Below are positions 1 to 7,093 of a stretch of DNA of 17,901 nt, one piece after another (the stretch's first letter is position 1; every line of letters begins with the position of its first letter). The notes beneath the pieces are model-generated. The model was not told where the DNA came from. It was given only the letters and a program-made list of their open reading frames with translations, and did not search any database. The translations under genes were made by a program, and so were the position numbers. The stretch covers positions 1 to 17,901 of the forward strand of contig JBOGIF010000032.1 of NCBI GenBank assembly GCA_050742415.1, in the 5' to 3' direction. Source of the DNA: JBOGIF01 sp050742415 (GTDB lineage: Bacteria; Actinomycetota; Acidimicrobiia; Acidimicrobiales; AC-14).

Positions 1-154
1 AACTGTTCGGGGAAGTGCAGTGCGTCGTGAGGTTCCTCGGGCCGCTTCGCGTCCGGCTGGCAAAGGAGCTTGTGGAAGCTTGCACCGCTCCTGGGTCGAT
101 GGTTAGCGTGCGCCCACTCGGCCGCCACGGTGGGGCTTGTCGAGGCCCTCGAAT
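1..154. other. 5' flank, no recognised gene
   Basis: Nothing is recognised here. Frame 3 stays open from the window edge to a TGA at 156-158, overlapping the next gene's ATG. It could be the 3' end of an upstream gene, but the roughly 50-residue translation resembles no family I know and its second half has mixed codon use. A weak promoter-like pair lies at 80-85 (TTGCAC) and 104-109 (TAGCGT). Confidence 0.35.
80..109 (+). promoter_or_regulatory. Weak candidate promoter of the M23 peptidase gene
   Basis: TTGCAC (80-85) and TAGCGT (104-109) are 18 bases apart, a normal -35/-10 spacing, which would start transcription near 116 and leave a leader of about 40 bases. Both boxes are only partial matches, and the gene could instead be co-transcribed from upstream. 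Confidence 0.25.
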
Positions 155-1258
155 ATGACCCGAACACCGATCTCGGCCGCCGTCGTCGGATTGTTGGTGC
201 TGGCTCTCGCCGCACCGGCGTCGGCTACCGATGACGAGCATCGGCGGGAGGTGGCCCAGGCCAAGCGTGCCCAGGTCGCCGCTCAGCTCAACGTGTTGAA
301 GGCCAGTGACGACCAGCTGGTGGGCGCCGTCCGGGCGCTCGACTCGGGGATCGCGGTCCAGACCGCCTCGAGTGCAGCGGCCGAGGCCGACCTGCGGGCT
401 GCGCACGCCCGCGCCGGCTCCGCCCAGGCGGAGCTGGCAGCCACGGAGTCGCGAATGGCGATCCTGCGGGTCCAGGTCGGTGCCGCCGCCGTCCGGGCTT
501 ATGTGCACCCCGGCGGGAGTGGGCTCTTCGAGATGATCCGCTCGAGGGACTTCGGCGAGGCCAGCCGTCGCAAGGCGCTCCTCTCGCAGGCGGTGAGCAG
601 CGACCGCGACGTTCTCGAGGCGATGCGGGCCGCCCGCCAGGACCAGCAGTCCGACCGGGCCAACGTGCTGGCTGCCCGGGCTCAGGCCGCGGCCCGGGCC
701 AGGGCGGTGGCCGACAAGGTGGCCAGCCTCAAGAGGACCCAGGCCGACCAGCGCCGGCTGAGCTCGGCGTTGCAGAAGCGCATCGTGGCCGCCCAGTCGG
801 AGTCCGACGCGCTGTCGCGTGAGGAGGCCCGGCTCAACGCCATCATCAAGTCGCGCATCCAGGGTGGGACAGGAGCGACGAAGATCTCGGGCTCGGGCTA
901 CGCGTGGCCGGCCTCGGGCTCCGTCACCTCGAGGTTCGGGCAGCGGTGGGGCCGGATGCACACTGGGATCGACATCGCGTCGCGCTCGGGCACGCCGATC
1001 AAGGCGGCCAGGGCCGGGAGGGTGGTCCTGGCCGGCTACAACGGTGGCTACGGCAACGCCGTGGTCATCGACCACGGCGGCGGCTACAGCACCCTGTACG
1101 CACACATGAGCCGGCTACGGGTGAGCGACGGCGCCACCGTCAAGCAGGGCCAACAGGTCGGCGACATGGGCAGCACCGGGAGCTCCACGGGGACGCACGT
1201 CCACTTCGAGGTGCGCTCCGGCGGCAGCGCCGTGAACCCGTCGCGCTTCCTCCCCTAG
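155..1258 (+). CDS. Secreted M23 (LytM-type) peptidase with coiled coil
   Basis: Envelope protein of the EnvC/M23 type, expected to cut peptidoglycan cross-links or activate amidases outside the membrane. Residues 1-24 form a signal peptide with an Ala-x-Ala cleavage site. Residues ~28-235 are Ala/Arg/Gln-rich heptad-like helices, predicted coiled coil. The C-terminal LytM domain (~255-367) keeps the zinc site: H269-x3-D273, H317 in Tyr-Ala-His, and the HxH pair H348/H350, so it looks catalytically competent. A TTG at 137 also opens the frame, but ATG 155 starts right at the signal peptide and has AGG about nine bases upstream. In many actinobacteria such a gene follows ftsE-ftsX, which would lie outside this window; here proC follows after 13 bases. 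Confidence 0.9.
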   Translation: MTRTPISAAVVGLLVLALAAPASATDDEHRREVAQAKRAQVAAQLNVLKASDDQLVGAVRALDSGIAVQTASSAAAEADLRAAHARAGSAQAELAATESRMAILRVQVGAAAVRAYVHPGGSGLFEMIRSRDFGEASRRKALLSQAVSSDRDVLEAMRAARQDQQSDRANVLAARAQAAARARAVADKVASLKRTQADQRRLSSALQKRIVAAQSESDALSREEARLNAIIKSRIQGGTGATKISGSGYAWPASGSVTSRFGQRWGRMHTGIDIASRSGTPIKAARAGRVVLAGYNGGYGNAVVIDHGGGYSTLYAHMSRLRVSDGATVKQGQQVGDMGSTGSSTGTHVHFEVRSGGSAVNPSRFLP

Positions 1259-1271
1259 GGCCTCCGTCACC

Positions 1272-2072
1272 ATGACCCCGGAGCTCGCCGTCGTCGGCGG
1301 CGGTCGGATGGGCGAGGCGCTCGTCGCCGGCCTCCTCGCCTCGGGCTGGGCCTCGCCGGCCGACCTTCTGGTGGTGGAGGCCGTCTCGGCGCGCCGCGAA
1401 CAGCTCAGGGTGAGGTTTCCCGGAGTGGAGGTTGAGGGCGAGCCCCGCACCAGCAAGGGAGCAGTGGTGGCGGTCAAGCCGGGCGACGCCGAGGCTGCGT
1501 GCGTGGCCATCGCCTCGGCCGGCGCCGAGCGAGCCCTGTCGATCGCCGCCGGGGTAACGCTGTCCCGTCTCGAGGGGTGGTTGGGCCCCGGCATCCCCGT
1601 GGTCCGCGCCATGCCCAACACCCCGGCGCTGGTCGGCTGCGGCGCCTCGGCGGTGGCGGGCGGCAGCGGCGCCGGCGACGACGACGTGGCTTGGGCGGAG
1701 GGAATCCTGTCGGCCGTGGGCACGGTGACGCGGGTCCCCGAGCCCCTCCTCGATGCGGTCACGGGCCTTTCCGGGTCCGGCCCGGCCTACTTCTTCCTGG
1801 TCACCGAGGCCCTGGTGGACGCCGGCGTGGCCGCCGGCCTTCCCCGGCCCGTCAGCCGGTCGCTGGTGTTCCAGACCCTCCTCGGCTCGGCCCGCCTGCT
1901 CGTCGAGTCGGGCGAGGAGCCGGAGCAGCTGCGTGCCGCCGTTACGTCGCCCGGGGGGACGACTGCCGCCGGCATCCGAAGCCTCGAGGACCATGGCCTG
2001 CGGGCGGCCTTTCAGGACGCGGTCGCCACCGCCACCGAGCGTTCCCGTCAGCTCGGCCAGGGGCAGAGCTGA
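1272..2072 (+). CDS. proC: Pyrroline-5-carboxylate reductase
   Basis: Catalyses the last step of proline synthesis, the NAD(P)H-dependent reduction of pyrroline-5-carboxylate, in the cytosol. The 266-residue length is typical. The N-terminus has a Rossmann dinucleotide motif (VVGGGRMGEA, residues ~7-16). The C-terminal half carries the family signature: a GLSGSGPAYFF stretch, then a helical dimerisation region with the conserved TSPGGTTAAG loop. The MPNTPA motif of the central domain is intact. It starts 13 bases after the M23 stop with only a weak ribosome site, so it is probably co-transcribed. No missing residues seen. Confidence 0.96.
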   Translation: MTPELAVVGGGRMGEALVAGLLASGWASPADLLVVEAVSARREQLRVRFPGVEVEGEPRTSKGAVVAVKPGDAEAACVAIASAGAERALSIAAGVTLSRLEGWLGPGIPVVRAMPNTPALVGCGASAVAGGSGAGDDDVAWAEGILSAVGTVTRVPEPLLDAVTGLSGSGPAYFFLVTEALVDAGVAAGLPRPVSRSLVFQTLLGSARLLVESGEEPEQLRAAVTSPGGTTAAGIRSLEDHGLRAAFQDAVATATERSRQLGQGQS

Positions 2073-2161
2073 CCCTCGCGCCCGACGTTGCGCACGCTCC
2101 CCGAAGGGTGCCTCTTTCCTCAGACGCCACAGGCGAATACATTGCCGACAGGCGAAGAGGG

Positions 2162-2365
2162 GTGATCCAACTGGCACAGTCATATGCAAGGGCCCGTTTC
2201 CTTACCGTCGCGGAGGTAGCCGGGTTGCTCCGGGTGTCCACCATGACGGTCTACCGGCTGATCAAGGCTGGGAACCTGGCCGCGGTGAGGGTCGGCAAGT
2301 CCTACCGGGTACGGGAGGACGACGTCGACCGATACCTCGGCACCACCTACACCGAGGCTGGTTAG
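2162..2365 (+). CDS. Small excisionase/BldC-like HTH DNA-binding protein
   Basis: A 67-residue protein that is almost entirely one MerR/excisionase-type winged helix-turn-helix. After about 12 residues comes FLTVAEVAGLLRVS (first helices), then TMTVYRLIKAGNLAAVRVGKSYRV (recognition helix and wing) and REDDVDRYL. It resembles BldC-like regulators. From memory, mycobacteria carry a similar small HTH gene just after proC (Rv0500A), so the neighbourhood looks conserved. The start is uncertain: GTG 2162 has a purine-rich GAAGAGG stretch almost touching it, and GTG 2108 is an in-frame alternative. The long upstream extension of this frame is the shadow of proC. Target genes cannot be read from the sequence. 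Confidence 0.8.
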   Translation: MIQLAQSYARARFLTVAEVAGLLRVSTMTVYRLIKAGNLAAVRVGKSYRVREDDVDRYLGTTYTEAG

Positions 2366-2376
2366 AGAAGAGCCGC

Positions 2377-2406
2377 CGGCCTCGGCGCAACGCCGGGCTC
2401 GACGGC
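2377..2406 (+). terminator. GC-rich hairpin between HTH gene and SAM hydrolase gene
   Basis: CTCGGCG (2381-2387), loop CAA, CGCCGGG (2391-2397) form a seven-pair stem with one G-T wobble, extendable outwards with two mismatches. It follows the HTH stop and precedes the next promoter, where a terminator would be expected. There is no U-tract, so an intrinsic terminator is only a suggestion. Confidence 0.3.
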
Positions 2407-2414
2407 CGCCTGGG

Positions 2415-2426
2415 TAGTCTCGCCAG
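2415..2426 (+). promoter_or_regulatory. Leaderless-type -10 box of the SAM hydrolase gene
   Basis: TAGTCT at 2415-2420 fits the actinobacterial TANNNT -10 consensus and lies six bases before GTG 2427. Transcription would start at or next to the start codon, giving a leaderless mRNA. There is no Shine-Dalgarno sequence and no clear -35 box. Confidence 0.45.
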
Positions 2427-3263
2427 GTGGCCGCCGAGTTCGACACTGTGTGGTTCCTGTCGGACTATGGGTTGGCCGACGAGTTCGTCGGCGTCGTCAA
2501 GGCCGTCATCCACGCGTTCGCGCCGTCGGCCAAGGTGATCGACCTCACCCACCAGATCGCGCCCTACGACACCCGGGCCGGCGCCTTGACGCTGGCCCGC
2601 TGCATCCAGTACCTCGGGCCTGGGGTGGTCGTCGGCATCGTGGACCCCGGTGTGGGGAGTGACAGGAGAGCGGTGGCGGTCGAGGTGGGGGAGGATGCCA
2701 ACGGCGCCGAGTCGGCGGAGAGCCGACGGGTTCTGATCGGCCCCGACAACGGCCTGTTGGCACCAGCGGTCGCCATGGCTGGCGGGGCTCGGCGAGCAGT
2801 GGCGCTCACCAACCGCGATTACCAGCTCGACGCCCCTGGCCCCACCTTTGCCGGGCGCGACATATTCGGGCCGGCAGCCGCTCACCTGTGTGCGGGGGTC
2901 GACCTGGCTGATCTGGGCGAAGAGGTGGACCCGCTTTCGCTGATCCCCGGGGTGGTCCCCCTGCCGCGCCAGGAGGACGAACGGGTGGCGGGCGAGGTGC
3001 TTTGGGTGGACCGCTTCGGCAACGCCCAGCTCAACGTCGGCCCGGAGGAGCTGGCCTCCATGGGCGACCACCTGACCCTGCGGTGCCACGAGCAGACGCG
3101 CAGCGCGGCGCTAGTGGGCTCCTACTCGGACCTGAAGGCCGGCCAGATCGGCCTGATGGTGGACGCCTACGGGCTCATGGCGGTGGTACAGCAACGCCGA
3201 TCGGCGGCAGAGGAGCTGGGCTTGGTCGCGGGCGACTCGGTGACGGTGGAGGCGGCCGTATGA
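2427..3263 (+). CDS. SAM hydrolase / SAM hydroxide adenosyltransferase (DUF62)
   Basis: Member of the DUF62 family related to fluorinase and chlorinase (SalL). Family members studied split S-adenosylmethionine with water or hydroxide into adenosine and methionine; the cellular role is poorly understood. Landmarks in order: FLSDYG near residue 13 (conserved Asp), DLTH, VDPGVGS in the centre, GPDNGLL, then GRDIFGPAAAHL with the conserved Arg, DRFGNAQLN opening the C-terminal barrel, and YSDLKAG. The 278-residue length is normal for the hydrolase branch. GTG 2427 follows a TAGTCT box with no ribosome site, fitting leaderless expression. No biosynthetic genes lie beside it, so halogenase activity is unlikely. 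Confidence 0.9.
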   Translation: MAAEFDTVWFLSDYGLADEFVGVVKAVIHAFAPSAKVIDLTHQIAPYDTRAGALTLARCIQYLGPGVVVGIVDPGVGSDRRAVAVEVGEDANGAESAESRRVLIGPDNGLLAPAVAMAGGARRAVALTNRDYQLDAPGPTFAGRDIFGPAAAHLCAGVDLADLGEEVDPLSLIPGVVPLPRQEDERVAGEVLWVDRFGNAQLNVGPEELASMGDHLTLRCHEQTRSAALVGSYSDLKAGQIGLMVDAYGLMAVVQQRRSAAEELGLVAGDSVTVEAAV

Positions 3264-3285
3264 CCGGCCGGACGGCAGGCCGAGG

Positions 3286-3375
3286 GTGAGGCCGGCGACC
3301 ATCATCGTGCTGGCCGTCGTGCTGGTGGCGATCCTGATGTCGGCCGTCGTGCAGTTCGTGCTTCTCGGGAGATGA
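3286..3375 (+). CDS. Putative 29-residue single-span membrane peptide
   Basis: GTG 3286 opens a 29-codon frame ending at TGA 3373-3375. The product begins Met-Arg-Pro-Ala-Thr, continues as an unbroken hydrophobic stretch of about 20 residues (Ile/Val/Leu/Ala, one Gln) and ends Leu-Leu-Gly-Arg: one transmembrane helix and nothing else. It lies between the SAM hydrolase stop and the rex promoter, with a GAGG just before the start. An overlapping nine-codon ATG frame (3260-3289) could couple its translation to the SAM hydrolase gene. No family recognised; chance hydrophobicity in GC-rich DNA is possible. Confidence 0.4.
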   Translation: MRPATIIVLAVVLVAILMSAVVQFVLLGR

Positions 3376-3404
3376 GCGGGATCGCATGCGGCATCGGATT
3401 CCCT

Positions 3405-3422
3405 TTGTGAACATGCGCACGA
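3405..3422 (+). promoter_or_regulatory. Candidate Rex operator upstream of rex
   Basis: TTGTGAACATGCGCACGA matches 13 of 18 positions of a Streptomyces-like Rex site (TTGTGAACGCGTTCACAA); the left half is perfect. It covers the -35 hexamer and part of the spacer of the rex promoter, so bound Rex would block RNA polymerase. Rex autoregulation of a rex-hem operon is known from Streptomyces coelicolor. Confidence 0.6.
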
Positions 3423-3441
3423 GGTCGGTAGACTTGTAGTC
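3405..3441 (+). promoter_or_regulatory. Promoter of the rex-hem operon, leaderless type
   Basis: TTGTGA (3405-3410) as -35 and TAGACT (3429-3434) as -10 are 18 bases apart. Seven bases separate the -10 box from GTG 3442, so transcription probably starts at the start codon. No Shine-Dalgarno sequence is present. No other in-frame start occurs before the DNA-binding domain, which supports this arrangement. Confidence 0.6.
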
Positions 3442-4269
3442 GTGTCCCAGCCGCTCGACGGTGATGGCGGTGAAGGTGTCGCCCCTCCCGGGTGGCTCGA
3501 AGCCCCCGCTGCCCCCGCTGCGGGCGCGAACGGGTCCAATGGAGGCAGCCGCCGCGGTCCTGGTGCCGATGGCATCGGTGAGGCGGTCCCGCCCGGCTGG
3601 ATCTCCCGTCGGGTTCCCGAGGCCACGGTTGCCCGGCTCCCCGTGTACCTGAGGTCGCTCATGGAGATGGCCGACGAGAAGACCACCACCATCTCTTCGG
3701 AGCGACTGGCCGAGATGGCGGGAGTCAACGCCGCCAAGGTGCGGAAGGACTTGTCCCACCTCGGCTCCTATGGCACCCGCGGCGTGGGGTACGACGTGGA
3801 GTACCTGCTGCTGCAGATCAACCGCGTTCTGGGGCTGACCCAGGACTGGCCGGTGGCGATAGTGGGGGTCGGCAACCTCGGCCACGCGCTGGCGAACTAC
3901 CGCGGCTTCTCCGCCCGCGGCTTTCGGATCGTCGCCCTCGTCGACGCCGACGCCTCGAAGGTCGGCGAGCGGGTGGCCGGCGTCGTCGTCCGCCATCTCG
4001 ACGAGCTTCCCGCGATCGCCTCCGAGCAGGCCATCGCCATCGGCATCATCGCCACCCCGGCCAGCTCGGCCCAGGCGGTGGCGGACCGTTTGGTGGCGTC
4101 GGGCGTCACCTCGATCCTGAACTTCGCCCCGGCCGTCATCTCGGTCCCCGAAGGCGTGTCGCTCCGCAAGGTCGACCTTTCGATCGAGCTGCAGATCCTC
4201 TCCTTCTACCAGCAGCGTCGCGACGTGACTGTTCCCACCGTGGGTGCCGCGGCCCTGGCCCTCGGCTGA
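3442..4269 (+). CDS. rex: Redox-sensing transcriptional repressor Rex
   Basis: Dimeric repressor that reads the NADH/NAD+ ratio: NAD+ favours DNA binding and NADH releases it. Residues 1-57 are a Pro/Gly/Ala-rich extension holding two PPGW motifs (15-18 and 50-53). The core then begins with IPEATVARLP-like sequence (VPEATVARLP) and a winged helix (~62-115), including RKDLSHLGSYGTRGVGY from R101. The Rossmann domain has G142-x-G144-xx-G147. The C-terminal part keeps SVPEGV and the helix SIELQILSFYQQRR used for domain swapping. Length is 275 residues. The first gene of the heme operon; its own operator overlaps its promoter. The next gene follows after seven bases. Confidence 0.96.
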   Translation: MSQPLDGDGGEGVAPPGWLEAPAAPAAGANGSNGGSRRGPGADGIGEAVPPGWISRRVPEATVARLPVYLRSLMEMADEKTTTISSERLAEMAGVNAAKVRKDLSHLGSYGTRGVGYDVEYLLLQINRVLGLTQDWPVAIVGVGNLGHALANYRGFSARGFRIVALVDADASKVGERVAGVVVRHLDELPAIASEQAIAIGIIATPASSAQAVADRLVASGVTSILNFAPAVISVPEGVSLRKVDLSIELQILSFYQQRRDVTVPTVGAAALALG

Positions 4270-4276
4270 CGGGTGA

Positions 4277-4927
4277 ATGATGGGCAACGTGCCGGCTTCC
4301 GCCTCGACCCCGTACCCGGTGAACCTCACCGTCGCCGGCCGGGCCTGCCTGGTGGTGGGTGGTGGATCGGTGGCGGGCCGCAAGGTCGAAGGCCTGCTGG
4401 CGGCGGGCGCTGTCGTCCGGGTGATCGCCCCTTCCATCTCGTCCGAGCTGCGCGGCCACGCGGGCGTCACCTGTGATGAGCGGCCGTACCGTCGCGGCGA
4501 CCTCGACGGCTACTGGCTCGTGATTGCCGCCACCGACGATCCGGAGGTGAACCGGGCCGTCTTCCTCGAGGGCGAGCTGGCCCGGGTGTGGGTCAACGGC
4601 GCCGACGACCCCGAGAACTGCTCGTTCACGCTGCCCTCGGTTGTCCGCCGTGGATCGCTGCAGATCGCCATCTCCACCGGCGGCCGCAGCCCGGCACTGG
4701 CGAGCTGGCTTCGCCGGCGGTTGGGCGAGGAGATCGGGCCCGAGTACGAGGTGCTGCTTGACCTCCTTTCGACCGAGCGCGAGGAGATCCGGGCCGTTGG
4801 CCGGTCCACCGAGGACCTCGACTGGCGGGGCGCCCTCGACTCCGAGCTGCTGTCTCTCATCCGCACGGGCGACGTGGGTGCCGCCAAGGAACGCTTGCAG
4901 ACATGTCTGTCGTCGTCGTCGGGCTGA
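4277..4927 (+). CDS. Precorrin-2 dehydrogenase / sirohydrochlorin ferrochelatase
   Basis: Equivalent to the N-terminal half of CysG or yeast Met8p. It oxidises precorrin-2 to sirohydrochlorin with NAD+, and some members also insert iron to give siroheme. Visible features: a Rossmann motif GGGSVAGRK (residues ~28-36), VIAATDDPEVN carrying the conserved Asp region, then SFTLPSVVRRGSLQIAISTGGRSPALA-type sequence diagnostic of the family, and a helical C-terminus. Length is 216 residues. ATG 4277 and ATG 4280 are both possible. Its 3' end overlaps hemA by 25 bases. Precorrin-2 would come from the CobA domain encoded three genes downstream, so the two CysG activities lie on separate polypeptides. 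Confidence 0.9.
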   Translation: MMGNVPASASTPYPVNLTVAGRACLVVGGGSVAGRKVEGLLAAGAVVRVIAPSISSELRGHAGVTCDERPYRRGDLDGYWLVIAATDDPEVNRAVFLEGELARVWVNGADDPENCSFTLPSVVRRGSLQIAISTGGRSPALASWLRRRLGEEIGPEYEVLLDLLSTEREEIRAVGRSTEDLDWRGALDSELLSLIRTGDVGAAKERLQTCLSSSSG

Positions 4928-6180
4928 ACCACCGCACCGTCCCGCTCGCTCTGCTCGAGCGGCTGGCAGTGCCCGAGAGCGCCCTCCCGAAGGCGCTCGC
5001 CGACCTCGTCGACCGCCAGTTCGTGACCGAGGCGGTCGTGCTGTCCACGTGCCACCGGGTCGAGGTCTACGCCGTCGCCGAGCGCTTCCACGGCGCCATG
5101 CACGACATCCGCCACTTTTTCTCGGAGCGGGCCGACGTCGACGCCGACGAGTTCACCAACCACCTGTACGCCTACCACGACGAGGCCGCCGTGACCCATC
5201 TGTTCGGAGTGGCTGCCGGCCTCGACTCGGTGGTCCCCGGCGAGAGCCAGGTGTTGGGCCAGGTCCGCGGCGCGTGGGACCAGGCGCGGGCCGCCGGCAC
5301 CGTGGGCCCCCGCCTCTCCCCGCTGTTCCGCCACGCCCTGGAGGTCGGCAAGCGGGCCAGGTCCGAGACGGCCATCGCCCGCGGCATCACCTCGCTCTCG
5401 CAGGCGGCGGTGGCCCTGGCCACCCAAGAGCTGGGATCGCTGGCGGGCCGCTGCGTGGTCGTGCTCGGGACCGGCGAGATGGGCGAGGGGATGGCCACCG
5501 ACCTGGCCGGCAGTGGTAACCCGGACGCCGGGGCGAGGGCCGAAGTCGTGGTGGCGAACCGCACCTGGCCCCGGGCCGTCGAGCTGGCCCGGAGAGTCGG
5601 CGGCAGAGCGGTCCCCCTCGAGGACCTGCCTGCCACCCTCGGTGACGCCGACGTCCTGTTCACCTCCACCGGCTCCGAGTCGGTGGTGCTGGCCCACGAC
5701 GACCTGTTCTCGGTGGCGCGGGCGCGCGGCGGCCGCCCGCTGCTCATCATCGACCTGGGGTTACCCCGCGACGTCGACCCAGCCGTCGGCGAGCTTCCCG
5801 GCGTGACCCTTCTCGACCTCGGCCACGTGCAGAGCTTCGTGGAGGCCAACGTCGATGGACGACGCAAAGAGACCGGTCGGGTGGCCGGCATCGTCGAGTC
5901 CGAGGTCGAGCGGTTCATGGGCGGCCTGTCGGCCCGCCAGGCCGCACCTACCATCACCGCCCTGCGGCGCCGGGCCGAGCAGCTGCGGGCGACCGAGCTG
6001 GAGCGCTACCGGTCCCGCCTGGAGGGTCTCGACGAGCGCCAGCGGGAGGCGGTCGAGGCCCTCACCGCCTCGATCCTGGCCAAGCTTCTGCACGAGCCGA
6101 CGGTCCGGATGAAGGACGCCGCCGGCTCTGCCCGGGGCGAACGGCTTACCGGGGCGCTTCGCGAGCTGTTCGACCTCTAA
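4903..6180 (+). CDS. hemA: Glutamyl-tRNA reductase
   Basis: First committed enzyme of the C5 pathway; reduces glutamyl-tRNA(Glu) to glutamate-1-semialdehyde with NADPH. The catalytic domain starts VVVVGLNHRTVPL and carries the nucleophile C50 in STCHRVEVY. The family usually has Asn after this Cys, and here it is His. GESQVLGQV follows, then a helical linker, the NADPH domain with GTGEMGEGM, and a long C-terminal dimerisation helix region ending EQLRATELERYRSRL... and LLHEPTVRMK. The 425-residue length is standard. The start lies inside the preceding gene (25-base overlap), with AAGGA upstream. HemL, which uses its product, is encoded in the same operon. Confidence 0.96.
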   Translation: MSVVVVGLNHRTVPLALLERLAVPESALPKALADLVDRQFVTEAVVLSTCHRVEVYAVAERFHGAMHDIRHFFSERADVDADEFTNHLYAYHDEAAVTHLFGVAAGLDSVVPGESQVLGQVRGAWDQARAAGTVGPRLSPLFRHALEVGKRARSETAIARGITSLSQAAVALATQELGSLAGRCVVVLGTGEMGEGMATDLAGSGNPDAGARAEVVVANRTWPRAVELARRVGGRAVPLEDLPATLGDADVLFTSTGSESVVLAHDDLFSVARARGGRPLLIIDLGLPRDVDPAVGELPGVTLLDLGHVQSFVEANVDGRRKETGRVAGIVESEVERFMGGLSARQAAPTITALRRRAEQLRATELERYRSRLEGLDERQREAVEALTASILAKLLHEPTVRMKDAAGSARGERLTGALRELFDL

Positions 6181-6190
6181 GGGGTTGCGG

Positions 6191-7093
6191 ATGCGGGTTG
6201 CCACGCGGGGCAGCCCACTCGCCCGGCACCAGGCCGGCCTGGTGGCCGACCGCCTGACGGGCGCGGGGGCCAACGCGCCTGGCCATGTCGACGTGCAGCA
6301 GGTGGTGGTCGAGACCACGGGGGACCGCGTGGCCGACGCGCCCATATGGCAGCTCGGCGGCCAGGGCGTCTTCGTCAAGGAGGTGCAGGCCGCGGTGCTC
6401 GACGGGCGGGCCGACATCGCCGTCCACTCCGCCAAGGACCTCCCGTCGTCCACGGCTCCCGGCCTGGTCCTTGCTGCGGTCCTCGAACGGGCCGACCCCC
6501 GCGACGCGCTGGTCGGGGCCACCCTCGTTGGTCTGCAGGTGGGAGGCCGGGTTGCCACCGGTTCCGTCCGGCGGAGAGCGCAGCTGGCTTGGTTGCGGCC
6601 CGATCTCACGTTCGTCGGCCTGCGCGGGAACATCGACACCCGCCTGGCCCAGGTGTCGCAGTTCGATGCGCTCGTCATGGCCGCCGCCGCTCTCCAGCGG
6701 CTGGGCCGCGAGGACATGATCACGGAGTACCTCGACCCCGTGTCGATGGTTCCCCAGGTGGGCCAGGGGGCTCTGGCGGTGGAGTGCCGGGAGGGCGACG
6801 AGGTATCGCTGCGGGCCCTGGCCGCCATCGAGCACCCGACGTCGCGGTTGGCGGTGGACGCGGAGCGGGCCTTCCTGGCCGAGATCGGAGGCGGGTGCGA
6901 CCGGCCGGTGGGAGCGTTCGCGACCGTCGCCCCGGGCGGTCTCCTCACTCTCACGGGCATGGTTGCCACCGCCGACGGGCGCATCGTCCTGCGCCACCAA
7001 GACTCCGGTGACGACGGCCCGGCGCTAGGGCGGCGGGTAGCCCGCTATCTCCTCGACGACAGCGGCGGCGCCAAGCTGCTCGAGGTGGGATGA
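6191..7093 (+). CDS. hemC: Porphobilinogen deaminase (hydroxymethylbilane synthase)
   Basis: Joins four porphobilinogens into hydroxymethylbilane using a covalently bound dipyrromethane cofactor. The N-terminus RVATRGSPLARHQ is the family start. HSAKDLPSS contains the catalytic Asp, and the FVGLRGNIDTRL stretch carries conserved arginines. The cofactor cysteine is C236 in GGGCDRPVGAF. ATG 6191 is preferred over TTG 6185 because AAGGGG at 6179-6184 lies six bases upstream of the ATG but touches the TTG. Length 300 residues, normal. The stop overlaps the start of the next gene (ATGA). Confidence 0.95.
   Translation: MRVATRGSPLARHQAGLVADRLTGAGANAPGHVDVQQVVVETTGDRVADAPIWQLGGQGVFVKEVQAAVLDGRADIAVHSAKDLPSSTAPGLVLAAVLERADPRDALVGATLVGLQVGGRVATGSVRRRAQLAWLRPDLTFVGLRGNIDTRLAQVSQFDALVMAAAALQRLGREDMITEYLDPVSMVPQVGQGALAVECREGDEVSLRALAAIEHPTSRLAVDAERAFLAEIGGGCDRPVGAFATVAPGGLLTLTGMVATADGRIVLRHQDSGDDGPALGRRVARYLLDDSGGAKLLEVG

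Noticed and set aside
1499..2161. Long N-terminal extension of the HTH protein
   Set aside because: It lies over proC in another frame and is Arg/Gly-rich; only the last 67 codons resemble a protein.
2366..2426. Search for the small COX24/AURKAIP1-like basic protein that follows the HTH gene in mycobacteria
   Set aside because: No Lys/Arg-rich short frame of that kind is present; the interval holds a hairpin and a promoter instead.
2427..3263. Chlorinase or fluorinase role for the DUF62 protein
   Set aside because: The length fits the hydrolase branch and no secondary-metabolite genes are nearby.
3175..4470. A 431-codon minus-strand frame opposite rex
   Set aside because: Low-complexity translation without motifs; explained by codon bias of rex and its neighbours.
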